Source of the DNA: Nitzschia sp. DOCU1
Taxonomy: Eukaryota > Bacillariophyta > Bacillariophyceae > Bacillariales > Bacillariaceae
NCBI GenBank assembly: GCA_951394045.1
Contig: OX595985.1
Span: 4,030,001 to 4,094,000, forward strand
DNA: 64,000 bases
Direction of reading: 5' to 3'
Shown: positions 27,869-36,705 of the stretch, piece by piece
How the letters are laid out: each line of letters opens with the position of its first letter
How positions within the stretch are numbered: position 1 is the first letter of the stretch
Translations under genes and position numbers: made by a program
Notes under the pieces: generated by a model
Seen by the model: the letters and a program-made list of their open reading frames with translations, nothing else
Databases searched by the model: none
What the model was told of the DNA's origin: nothing

Positions 27869-28118
27869 GATCTTACCCACTAACATCATGGCCTGTGCGA
27901 ATCATGTGGCTGCAACCTTTCAGCAGCCATGATAGCCTGGCTCTCGGAGCGGACTGTTCAAATTGCACAAGAAGCATTGAAATGCCATTACCATGATGAT
28001 AGTAGCGCCCGTTTCTTATACTATGTGGCAAGGAAGGAGCAGGTCCTTCACGGGTTAGGACTGCCATATAAATATAATAGTACATAATGATATTCGCAGC
28101 ACCACATGTTCTTGGCTC

Positions 28119-28504
28119 TCAAAAGGACATGGTGTCCCCAGCTGAATGGGTTGAATGGTAGTTCATGGACTCCATGGATTCCGGGGTGACATCATGCCAA
28201 ACAACTTCACAACTTGCATCGCATACCCCCAAGTATTGCATACTACCCCCGACCCACGACCTATTCTCCAGAACCACCATGGACCCAACGGAATAATAAT
28301 TTAAAAAGTATCCCCAAATCCTGTAAATCCAATAATGAGAATCTTGGAACAACACGCCCTTTTTTGTCGACATGAACTCACCAGTCACTGTGAACGCAAA
28401 AGCCACTAGTCCAATTCATGTAGTCTTGAAATGGCTGTGCCTTGACGTATGCATACATCAAATCCATGGGCGTCATCATTGGCTTTAAGAGCCACTCTTC
28501 TCCC
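28119..28504 (-). pseudogene. fringe/C1GalT-like glycosyltransferase, 3' fragment (split by element B)
   Basis: The downstream part of the gene whose first part is 55763-56522. Reading from 28504 down, the frame continues that of the other fragment through the shared CTCCC duplication, ends an exon at 28382 with a HSDW block, then a 61-bp intron (28321-28381, GTGAGT to ACAG), and a last exon 28320-28119 with IWGYFLNYYSVGS and the stop. The 3' exon shows no inactivating mutation, which suggests the split is recent or that the gene is heterozygous. Confidence 0.82.
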
Positions 28505-28792
28505 TGTCGGAAAATTCTCAATTTGACACCTTTGACATCTTTGATGTCAGCTTCTCATTCTGCGATCCACATCTTCCATATATTTCAATACAAATCTTAC
28601 GTATTCTCCGTATACCATGACATCAATAACTCCGAACAAAGGGAAAACACAAAACGAGAGAAATCAACTTATAGTTTACATCTATCAACACTTTTACCAA
28701 CACCTTTCTACTTTCTTTTATCATCTTCGCTTAGCAACTTTCCATTGCAAGCTACCTTTACCTTTACGAGCTGATTACAACGGTTCCTCGCA
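28505..28792 (+). repeat. element B 5' LTR
   Basis: 288 bp, TG...CA ends; differs from the 3' LTR by one base (aactt against aattt near the 3' end). Confidence 0.95.
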
Positions 28793-28807
28793 GGTTATGA
28801 GCCCAAG
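28793..28807 (+). other. element B primer-binding site, half-tRNA type
   Basis: ggttatgagcccaag directly follows the LTR. Its complement, ending GGGCTCATAACC, is the anticodon arm of initiator methionine tRNA (anticodon CAT in a CTCATAA loop). Copia of Drosophila is known to prime from a tRNA-iMet fragment cut in this arm. Confidence 0.75.
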
Positions 28808-28880
28808 ATTCTGGCAGTAACTTCCTCATTAACAACGCATTACAAGCTTAAAATTGGTTTCCGAACAATCCAAGTCAAGG

Positions 28881-30330
28881 ATGTCAACCCGGACTACAAG
28901 GACAAGTGCTGCTGCAGCATCCACAGACACAAACACCCCTGCTGCTGCTCCAGCCCCAGCTGCTGCTCCCGCAGCTCAAGCTCCTGCCCACCCCGTGGGT
29001 GCAGGTGGTGGTGGAGGTGGAGGCGGTGGTGGGCCCCCAGGTGGTGGTGGTGGTGGTGGAGGTGGACCTCCTCCAGCCAATCCAGTGGCTGCACCACAAA
29101 ATCCCCCTGTCCCTCCACAACGTTTCCTCCTCACTCCATGGGATGGAGAAATTGACTTGACCACTCGTCATGGTCAAAGAATGTGGGAGGAAGGCATCGA
29201 GGCTATGGATAGGAAGTTCACAGGAACCGCAAAGGACCTACCCCGTTTCATGGGTGATCTCAAAGTGCGAGTCCTCAAGTGCCGTTACAACTACATTGTT
29301 AATTTCGGCAATCTAAGCCTCTTGTCTGATCACGGACAAATTCCATTGGCAACTGTTCGAGCTGCTTGCGATGCCTTCAAGGCCAGGGGCGCACCCACCA
29401 CCTTAGCAGAAGCTCAAGAGGGAATTCATCGTTTAATGATGTTCCACTTTCTTTACGATTCATTGGAAAATTACCCCCTCAAGAAAATCCAGAATCAACT
29501 GGACGACATCAATGAAGATGGTCCTATGTTGTTAAAGATCATTCTCAAGTCTATTTTTTTCTAATGCGACAACGTTCTCGATCAAAGAAAAACTCTTCAA
29601 TTTGGATATGAAGAGGTACAAGCACAACGTTCAAGCCTTGAATCAGGATGTCCGTGAAAAGATGGTTGATCTCATTGCAGCAGGTCACAGAGCCGACGAT
29701 ACCGAGCTTGTGATCAATTTGTTTTGTGCCTACAATACAAGCACGAACGAGGACTTCAAGACAGCTGTTGCTTTCTGGCGCAATCAGTGGGAAACTAACG
29801 AGTTCACAGATCCTGAAGTTCTCATGGAAAAGGCTGATGAAATGTACACTTCGCTCCGGGACTTTGGGTCCTGGGGAAAGAAGTCAGCAAAAGACGAGCA
29901 AATCGTTGCTTTGACCTCGCAAATCAAATCGCTAAAAGATGGAGCCTCTTCAAAGGAGAAGAAAGGCACCGGCGGTAAAAAGGGGTCTAGCGACACCGAG
30001 CAGAAGCACTCGTGGAAAAAGGATCGCTCTCTCTCTACCACCACGGAGCTCGAGCGAAACGACAAGACTTATAAATGGTGCCCTGGGCCTGGACATGGTG
30101 GTACCGCAATGTGGGTACTCCACGAACCAGGAACTTGCAAAGACTATGGCAAGGAAAAGAAATCCAAGTCGAACAAGGTTACTTTCAAGGAAAATGGCAA
30201 TGACAATGCCAGCGCTACCGGTTACAATAAATCAGCTTTGACCGGAATGATGAAGCGCAACAACAAAGATCTCTCTGACGATGAGGTCACTTCCAAGCTT
30301 GAAGCCATCTTGGCTGTCATGCAGTCTTGA
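28881..30330 (+). pseudogene. element B Gag, frameshifted
   Basis: ATG at 28881. An Ala/Pro-rich start and a poly-Gly/Pro stretch are followed by a conserved Gag core (RFLLTPWDGEIDLTTRHGQR). Compared with the copy in element C (58250-59683), B has lost the frame at a T run near 29553-29562; the rest (29565-30330) is in another frame. The C-terminal third is Lys-rich with a short WCPGPGHGG...H..GTC patch, a possible zinc-binding site. The final stop is TGA at 30328, with Pol following in the same frame. Confidence 0.85.
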
Positions 30331-30351
30331 AGGGGACGCCTGTGGGAAGCC

Positions 30352-30607
30352 ATGGTGGCATCCTGCAGGCTCATCTGGCGACTAGCTTGGCTAGTTTGCA
30401 TCTTTGTGAAGCTTTGTGTGTTTGCATACTTTAATGTGGGCGAACCAAATCCGTATATGGTTTACTCATTGTTTTCGAGACACAAGCATGCTCCACGAAA
30501 GATCAGGCCAGCCCGTCGGCCCCCGATATCAATTTGTACGCTATCTGAGACCTACTGTGTCCTTTCGCACATCAGATTGCGAGTAAGCTTTTTGGTTCTG
30601 ATACCAT
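30352..30607 (+). pseudogene. element B Pol, N-terminal fragment interrupted by element D
   Basis: ATG at 30352, 21 bases after the Gag stop and in the same frame. It encodes MVASCRLIW... and SLFSRHKHAPRK, then a hydrophobic stretch (LRVSFLVLIP) where D is inserted at TACCAT. It matches the start of Pol in element C (from 59705). Confidence 0.85.
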
Positions 30608-30917
30608 TGTTCGATTACGTCATCACGACTGAGTATTTGAGAGCCATACGAGTGAATCGGCTAACAGGACTCATGTCGGGACCCACCCGGTGGACTTTGA
30701 GCGGGCCAGTCAAACGGCACATAGAGCCAAAGTACCGACGACACAATGGGTGGTCAGCGACAGTATAACAATGATTCCTTCTACAAAAGGAAGTAATAGA
30801 GTAAGTGGAGGCTCTCCGGAGCCCCACAGACACAACTTATAATTTGGCATTAGCAACGCTTTTGTTAATTTACTACTTCGCCCGATAGCCGAGCCTGAGA
30901 ACTCGACTATTCGTACA
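30608..30917 (+). repeat. element D 5' LTR
   Basis: 310 bp. Five substitutions from the 3' LTR (about 1.6%), more than the 0.35% between the LTRs of the enclosing element B. Confidence 0.94.
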
Positions 30918-30933
30918 CGCTTCCTCTGCGCCA
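30918..30933 (+). other. element D primer-binding site, complementary to the tRNA-iMet D arm
   Basis: cgcttcctctgcgcca abuts the LTR. Its complement TGGCGCAGAGGAAGCG matches the D-arm region of eukaryotic initiator tRNA-Met (TGGCGCAGNGGAAGCG). It would require a primer ending near base 25 of that tRNA, another internal fragment. Confidence 0.6.
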
Positions 30934-30956
30934 ATAGACGAAGATAGAACTGAAAG

Positions 30957-32642
30957 ATGGCTCGAGCAGGTACTCGAGGTGCAACAGCGAGGAGAGCAGC
31001 AGCTCAGCCCGCAGCAGTCGCTGGAAATCCAGCGCCGCCGGCGGTTCAACCACCGGCGCAAGCACCACCAGTTGTCCAACAAGTGCAGCTACCACCAGCG
31101 GTTCCACCGCAGGTACTACAAGCACCACCGGTACAACCGGTAGTACCAGCGCCACAAGTCCAACCACCAGTCGCTGTCGAAGCTCCAGTAGCGGCGGTCA
31201 ATGCAGCAGCTCCGGCAGTCGCAAACGAACCAGCCGCGAACCAAGCGGCGGCGGCAACTGGCACGGCTGGTGTCAGGTTCAGCTTGACTCCCGGGTTGTT
31301 GAAACCAGTAGTGCTGGACTATGACTCTAAGCAAGGGATCTCCCACTACAACAACGCGATCAAGAAGCTCCAGGAGGAACTCTACGACGGAGGACCCGAC
31401 AGATTCTTCCAATTCTTGAAAGCGATTGCAGAGAGGGCCAACGAGTTCGGATGGGATGTTCCAGGAGGCATATTCTGGTATGTCCCAAGCGCGAACGAAC
31501 CTCCAGTAAACATCCTGGAAAACTACGGACGCCTCAACATCCAAAAGATTTACATGGATGCCCAAGCATGGATGTTTTCCCAGGGACGATCGGCACAAGA
31601 CGATCGGATGCTTTATGAGTGCATCCAAAACTCATTGACAGTGGGTGCGAAGGCAAAGCTCAACGTGCATCGTCGAGCCTACACCTAAATGCAGGGAGAC
31701 CACCGCATCCCTTGCGGAGTAGCTTATTTGAAGCTCCTCATTCGGGAATCCTACCTCGATACGCATGCGACTACCGGCATGATCAGGATGAAGCTGGGAA
31801 ACTTGGCTGCTCAGATGTCAATCCTTGGCAACGACATTTCCAAGTTCAACGCCTACGTCTACACCATGGTCGAAGCGCTCTATGCCAGAGGAGAGAAGAC
31901 CGAAGACCTCCTCACCAACTTGTTTCAAGGTTATGCTGCTTGTACGGATACCAACTTCGTCAGGTACATAGCCGACAAGCAAACCGAATGGGAGGAAGGA
32001 GTCGACATGAAACCAGTCCACTTGATGAACTTGGCCCTGACCAAGTACAAGATCTTGAAGGAAAAGGAGATCTGGATGACTCCTACAAAGGAGCAAGAGA
32101 TGCTCATCGCGCTCGCAGCCAGGTTCAATACCCTCAAGAAGAAGTACGATGGTCGTGCTGCTGAGGCAACGACATAGAAGAAAGGAGGGGTTTCGACCAA
32201 GAAGGGAAAGTTCCCCGAGCGACCGGACTGGATGGCCAAATCAATTGAGCCGACCGGCGACGCGCTCAGGAAGTCCAAGACCCACAATGGAAAGCCGTGG
32301 TACTGGTGTGGCCCGACTACCGGAGGGAAATGTGGAGGCGTTTGGCGCTGCCACAAACCCGAGGAGTGTAAGGGAACTGCATTGAAGGCCACCGGTAAGC
32401 GCCCCGCTAACGATCAAGGCGGCGGCGGAGGCGGAAAGAGAGGAAACCAGGTAGTGATCAATGCGGTCCAAGTCGCATCGATGCAGGACAGCAACGATCT
32501 AACCGGTGGGCAACTGACGAGAACGGGTTGGGCTCACTTATGTATTGAATATGTCGATGATGACTTTAAGACCACTCCTAATCAAATTAGCGAAGTGGCT
32601 TATGTGTTACATTTACTCTATACTAGCGATCCTAACCCCTGA
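30957..32642 (+). pseudogene. element D Gag with two in-frame stops
   Basis: ATG at 30957; Ala/Pro/Val-rich start, then a Gag core (VRFSLTPGLLKPVVLDY). The frame is interrupted by TAA at 31686 and TAG at 32175 but otherwise continuous to TGA at 32640. Each stop is one C-to-T change from a Gln codon. The C-terminal part has a WCGPTTGGKCGGVWRCHK.EEC zinc-knuckle-like patch. Pol overlaps in the +1 frame from about 32545. Confidence 0.83.
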
Positions 32643-34050
32643 TATTGCAAGTAGCGATGATCCCAACTACTACTATGTTCCCAAGTCCAAACGATGGACT
32701 CGCGTGCGGGCGATTTTGGGAATTTTGATAGCCAGGATAATTTGTGTGAGCAGAAAGTTCGAGCCATACGAGACGACGTGGAAAGAACTCAAGATAAGGT
32801 CTAAATACAAGGAGGCAATCAGTGCCATAAGTATCAATGAGCCTATTTCTCTGGGTCGGAGAACTAACGGATCACTGGAAATTTTCAATACAGTGGCCGA
32901 AAGGGAAACAAACTCAGAGGGAGAACCAATCCACGTAAACGTGGCTAAGTTCGACTGCGATTCGGCAGCCATCGGCATTGATAACAGATGCAGTGCTTGC
33001 ATATCGCACGACATCAATGATTTTGATGGCCCCGTAAAGAAAGTCAATCGCTCAATTAAGGGATTCGGAGGCGAAAGCAAGTTTGAAGTGTACCAAGGGA
33101 CTTTAGTATGGCGTTGGTGCGATAATTTGGGCGCAGTGCACAAGTTTCGTATTCCAAACAGCTACTACATTCCGAAGGGACAGATGAGACTGCTAAGCCC
33201 CCAACATTGGGCAAAGACGCAGATAGGATCGCGCATGAAGAACGTCCGTGGAACGGGCGAAACAACGACTTCTACTACAACGAAATTATTTTGGAACAAT
33301 GGAAAGAACGAACTCGACGTCGCGATTGGAGAAAGAGACAACTGTGCAACGTTCTTCATGGCACCAGGCTTCAACAAGTTCTCGGTGTTTTGCCAGACGT
33401 GCAACGTTGACTACAGCGATTCTATGGACGATCCCATCATGGCATGTGATACTCAAGTAGTAAGCGATGATGAGGATGACGACATCGATACATCGCCACC
33501 ACCCGAGCCACCAGCGCCTCCTAGGCAGAGGTCAACTTGGTGGTCACGAATCACTGGGTTGCCCATCAATCAAGAGAGGGCTGAGGCGGAGGAAAAACTA
33601 GAACAAGAAGGCCCCACGACGACCGCGTTCGACCTAAATGGACCGACGGCGACGGGGGAGCAAAGGCCGGTAGTAGTCGAGGAAGAAGAGGACAGGCAGC
33701 CTACAACAGCAGCCGCTCAACTACTTCGATACCACCAATGCTTCGGGCACATCAGCTTCGCCAAGCTTCAAAACATGGCCAAGCAAAACATTCTCCCAAG
33801 GGCATTGGCCGACTGCGCTGTGCCAGCATGCAGCGCATGCCTATTCGCAAAGGCAACAAGAAGAAATTGGAGATCCAAGAGGAGACTCGACTGGACCACG
33901 AAGAACCAAGCAACTAAACCAGGTGAAGTCGTGTCGGTGGACCAACTAGTGTCCCCGACAATGGGGTTAGTGGCACAAGGCACTGGAAGACTAACGACTA
34001 AGCGCTACAGATATGCTACAGTCTACGTCGACCAGTACTCTGGATACTCA
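32545..34050 (+). pseudogene. element D Pol, N-terminal fragment up to the Helitron
   Basis: Overlaps the end of Gag in another frame. It starts with a hydrophobic stretch (LMCYIYSILAIL) and a second (RAILGILIARIICV), then a degenerate protease-like site (IGIDNRCSACIS), an acidic/Pro linker, the pre-integrase site (HQCFGHIS ... CAVPACSACLF) and the start of integrase (VSVDQLVSP, YVDQYSGYS). It breaks after codon TCA (34048-34050); the next codon of the same frame, TTC, is at 47007. Confidence 0.87.
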
Positions 34051-34358
34051 TGGAGCCGCAGTGGTCTTGCACCCGGAGGTAGTTATATGAAACGGGCGAG
34101 ATCATATACCACTTTCATGGCAATTTTTAGATAAGGAAGTCTCTGTCAACGAAAATTGTGATATGTTGAAAGCCCGCATCTCAAAATTTCACCGGGACTT
34201 TTTATCCAGTAATGTGGATAATTTTTTGTTCCAAATGTCCTGCAAAGTACTCTAGAAAAAAAGTATGTTATATTTGTAATGTTATATTCGTATTGATATA
34301 TAGTAATGTGGTCTGTGCGACATCGTTGGGACGGTGTTGAGGCACATGTGTCGAAGTA

Positions 34359-34387
34359 CGACCTATTGCAGAAAGTGCAAAAGGTCG
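34359..34387. repeat. hairpin repeat H1
   Basis: Arms cgacctattgca and tgcaaaaggtcg around gaaag, one mismatch. Member of a four-copy family in the Helitron. Confidence 0.75.
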
Positions 34388-34442
34388 GTATTACGTTTGT
34401 TGTCGCAGGAACCATGCAAAAGGCTGAGCAACATTCGCATCT

Positions 34443-34471
34443 CGACCTTTTGCGGAACGTGCAAAAGGTCG
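34443..34471. repeat. hairpin repeat H2
   Basis: Arms cgaccttttgc and gcaaaaggtcg, perfect 11 bp, loop ggaacgt. Confidence 0.8.
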
Positions 34472-34613
34472 GTAATACGTGGCAGGGACTGTGAGGATGT
34501 TCTTGTCTTGTTCTTTGATAATATTCTTCCCTGATGTGTCTCCCATATCAAATGTTGTAAATCTTCGATTGACTGAACAAAGAGGCGTCCGTGGAAAGGA
34601 ATGACGATTTTGA

Positions 34614-34639
34614 TTATCTTATGGGTGCTGTGGGGAGGG
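34614..34639 (-). CDS. last codons of the Helitron helicase, separated by element F
   Basis: Crossing F and one copy of its GAGGG duplication, the helicase frame continues ISTL then PTAPIR and a TAA stop (34614-34616). F therefore sits about eight codons before the end. With F present, the minus-strand frame instead runs into the antisense of the F LTR. Confidence 0.8.
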
Positions 34640-34763
34640 TGTTGCCTGTCTGTCTGCCTGTCCGCTGAATGATCTCGGATGACGTCGCCCTTCCTCCGTC
34701 ACCAATGACGGATAGCGAGTAGAGCATAAGGCACGATAGACTCACTTTTTCTCTAGCACTACA
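34640..34763 (+). repeat. element F 5' LTR
   Basis: 124 bp, TG...CA. Starts TGTTGCC where the 3' copy has TGTCACC; otherwise the same. Confidence 0.93.
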
Positions 34764-34833
34764 GGTTGTGCAGCCCTTTCTTACGCTTTATTGTTCTATT
34801 ACCCTATTTTGGTTCTTTCTTTGCTTCCTCACG

Positions 34834-36627
34834 ATGGCTCGTGGTCGTGGTGGTGCTGTCGTTGGCGGGGTTCGTTCCTCTGTTCGTTTTCGTGGTCTCG
34901 TCCCCGCGAATGATCCACCCGACGCTCCTCCCACTGCCACCACTCGCGCCGCTGTGCCTACCTTGGCGACCAATGTCGCCGATGACAGCACTCCTGCTGC
35001 GGCTGTGCTCGTTGATATTTCCGGTGAAGGCAGCCGTGACGGCTCCATTTCGGCCAATGGTTCACCTCCTGGTGTGGCGGCTGATGGCCCTGCTCTTGCG
35101 GCCGCACATGGCGGCAGCATTGGTGGTCTTCCGACCGATTCTGGGCCCAGGCCGGCTGTGCTGCTTCCCCAGTTTACCGCGGATTCCTTTGGCTCCCCGT
35201 CCCCTGGCGTCCCTGATACGGATTTGGTCCTGGCCCCTCATACCAGTCCTCATTCGCTGTCTGCTCCCGGCATTGGCCATGCCGGTCCTCTGATGTCCCT
35301 TTCGGACTCCAATGCTCTGTTCCTCCAACAGTCCAGCCCGGTTCTGTTGGGTTCGTTCATGCCGGTCCCCCTTGGCTCTGCTCCTGAGGACAGTCTTCGT
35401 GCTATTCTCGAGGCCCAGGCGGCGCTGGTTCAACGACGAAATCAAGGTCACTGTTTCGGTCCTGTCACTTTTATTTTTAAGGGTGGACAGAAAATTGATT
35501 TGCTGCTCGATCCGATGGCTCTTACTGAAGATGAAGCCCTACGTGCGGCTCGTCATAGGTGGAGCGTGGTGCGTGCTCTGGATTTACAATTCCATGGTAC
35601 CTCTCCGCTCTTTGGGGCCCGTCTCCTCGCCACTGTGCTTCAACAACTCTTGTCCCCTAGCCTCTTCGAGACTGTGGTGGCTCGCCTCCATGGCGATGAT
35701 AGTCCACTGATTCAAGATGGCGTGCTCCTGTGGCTTTTGTGTTGGAAAGTTTTGTTCCCAACCCAGGCCGTCTTCAACAAGGCGTTCATGATGCACTGTG
35801 ATCACATGACCCTTGCACGTTTCAAGAATGATTTTCCTGCTTTTATTCGGTCCTTTCGTCGTCTGAGTACTATAGCGGCGCGGAATAAATTAGAAAGCTC
35901 TCAGAGCTTGCTTGAGCGCTTCCTGAGTGGTTGCATTGACTGCCCTCGTCCCATTGTGCAACACCATTTCCGGGCCACGTTTATTTCCTTTCTCGCCGAT
36001 CCCACGTCGGATCGCTGGAACCTTGGAAAACTTATTGATGATGCCGAACGTCTTTACAGCTCTGCGGCAGCATTCAACTTGCCTGACTCTACCTTCGCTT
36101 CCCCCCCCTCGTCTGGATTCGATCTTTCAGGTATCCAGTCCAGCGACGGAGTCATCGCCCTTTTTACCGAGGCTATTAAAAAGGCCGTGGCATCGGCCAG
36201 CTCTGCTCCTACTGCCTCGGGGACTGTGCCCAAGTCCGGTGCAAATAAAGGCAAACGCACCCGCTTTCAGGCATACAAGAATCGATACGCCAACATGCCG
36301 AAGCCTACATGGATTGCAGATGCACCTACGGATGTTCATGAAGTCAAGAAATTCAATGACAAGGACTGGCGTTGGTGTGCCATTTGCCGCCATTGGACCA
36401 CGAATCTTAATGGTCATGTGAACTGCAAAATGCACAAGAAATTTAAATCCAATGGTACCCCTTCCCAAGCCACGGCAGCAGTTGCTATCGTTTCGCCTCC
36501 CGTCCCGGCACCTTCGTCTGACAATCCCAACAATCCCTTCGGTGATCTTGCTGCTGTTGGTCAGCAGCTCGCGAATCATTTCGCTTCTCAGCTTCGCAGC
36601 AGTCGGGAGACTGCTAGCAAGAAGTAG
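34834..36627 (+). CDS. element F Gag
   Basis: 597 residues from ATG 34834 (MARGRGG). The first ~190 residues are Ala/Pro/Gly-rich and disordered. A helical Gag core follows (about residues 200-440). Near the C-terminus WCAICRHW ... HVNCKMHKKF offers a CCCH-type zinc site. It ends with TAG at 36625; the same frame stays open from there into Pol. Confidence 0.85.
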   Translation: MARGRGGAVVGGVRSSVRFRGLVPANDPPDAPPTATTRAAVPTLATNVADDSTPAAAVLVDISGEGSRDGSISANGSPPGVAADGPALAAAHGGSIGGLPTDSGPRPAVLLPQFTADSFGSPSPGVPDTDLVLAPHTSPHSLSAPGIGHAGPLMSLSDSNALFLQQSSPVLLGSFMPVPLGSAPEDSLRAILEAQAALVQRRNQGHCFGPVTFIFKGGQKIDLLLDPMALTEDEALRAARHRWSVVRALDLQFHGTSPLFGARLLATVLQQLLSPSLFETVVARLHGDDSPLIQDGVLLWLLCWKVLFPTQAVFNKAFMMHCDHMTLARFKNDFPAFIRSFRRLSTIAARNKLESSQSLLERFLSGCIDCPRPIVQHHFRATFISFLADPTSDRWNLGKLIDDAERLYSSAAAFNLPDSTFASPPSSGFDLSGIQSSDGVIALFTEAIKKAVASASSAPTASGTVPKSGANKGKRTRFQAYKNRYANMPKPTWIADAPTDVHEVKKFNDKDWRWCAICRHWTTNLNGHVNCKMHKKFKSNGTPSQATAAVAIVSPPVPAPSSDNPNNPFGDLAAVGQQLANHFASQLRSSRETASKK

Positions 36628-36705
36628 CATCCCCTCGGTGTTTCGTTTTCGTGTTCAGGGCTTTCTTTCCATCTATCGTTCTTGGCCCAGTCTAAACTAA
36701 GAACA

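Larger units (their letters stand above)
34051..34613. other. Helitron 3' non-coding end with two hairpins and scrambled Rep-Hel pieces
   Basis: No coding sequence. It holds AT-rich DNA, two palindromic hairpins (34359-34387, 34443-34471), and short matches to distant parts of the Rep-Hel gene: 34491-34530 resembles 41164-41200, and 34542-34576 resembles 44916-44960, in the same orientation and order. This looks like a remnant of an internally deleted copy. Confidence 0.6.

Noticed and set aside
28442..28774. 110-residue plus-strand frame, also found at 55301-55744
   Set aside because: It is the LTR of element B read as protein; both copies share it because they are the LTRs.
28884..29177. 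Minus-strand frames opposite the poly-Gly/Pro part of Gag
   Set aside because: Low-complexity mirror translations of the GGT/CCA-rich tract.
35062..35451. Open frames on the opposite strand or other frames of element F Gag
   Set aside because: GC-rich shadows of Gag; no family resemblance.
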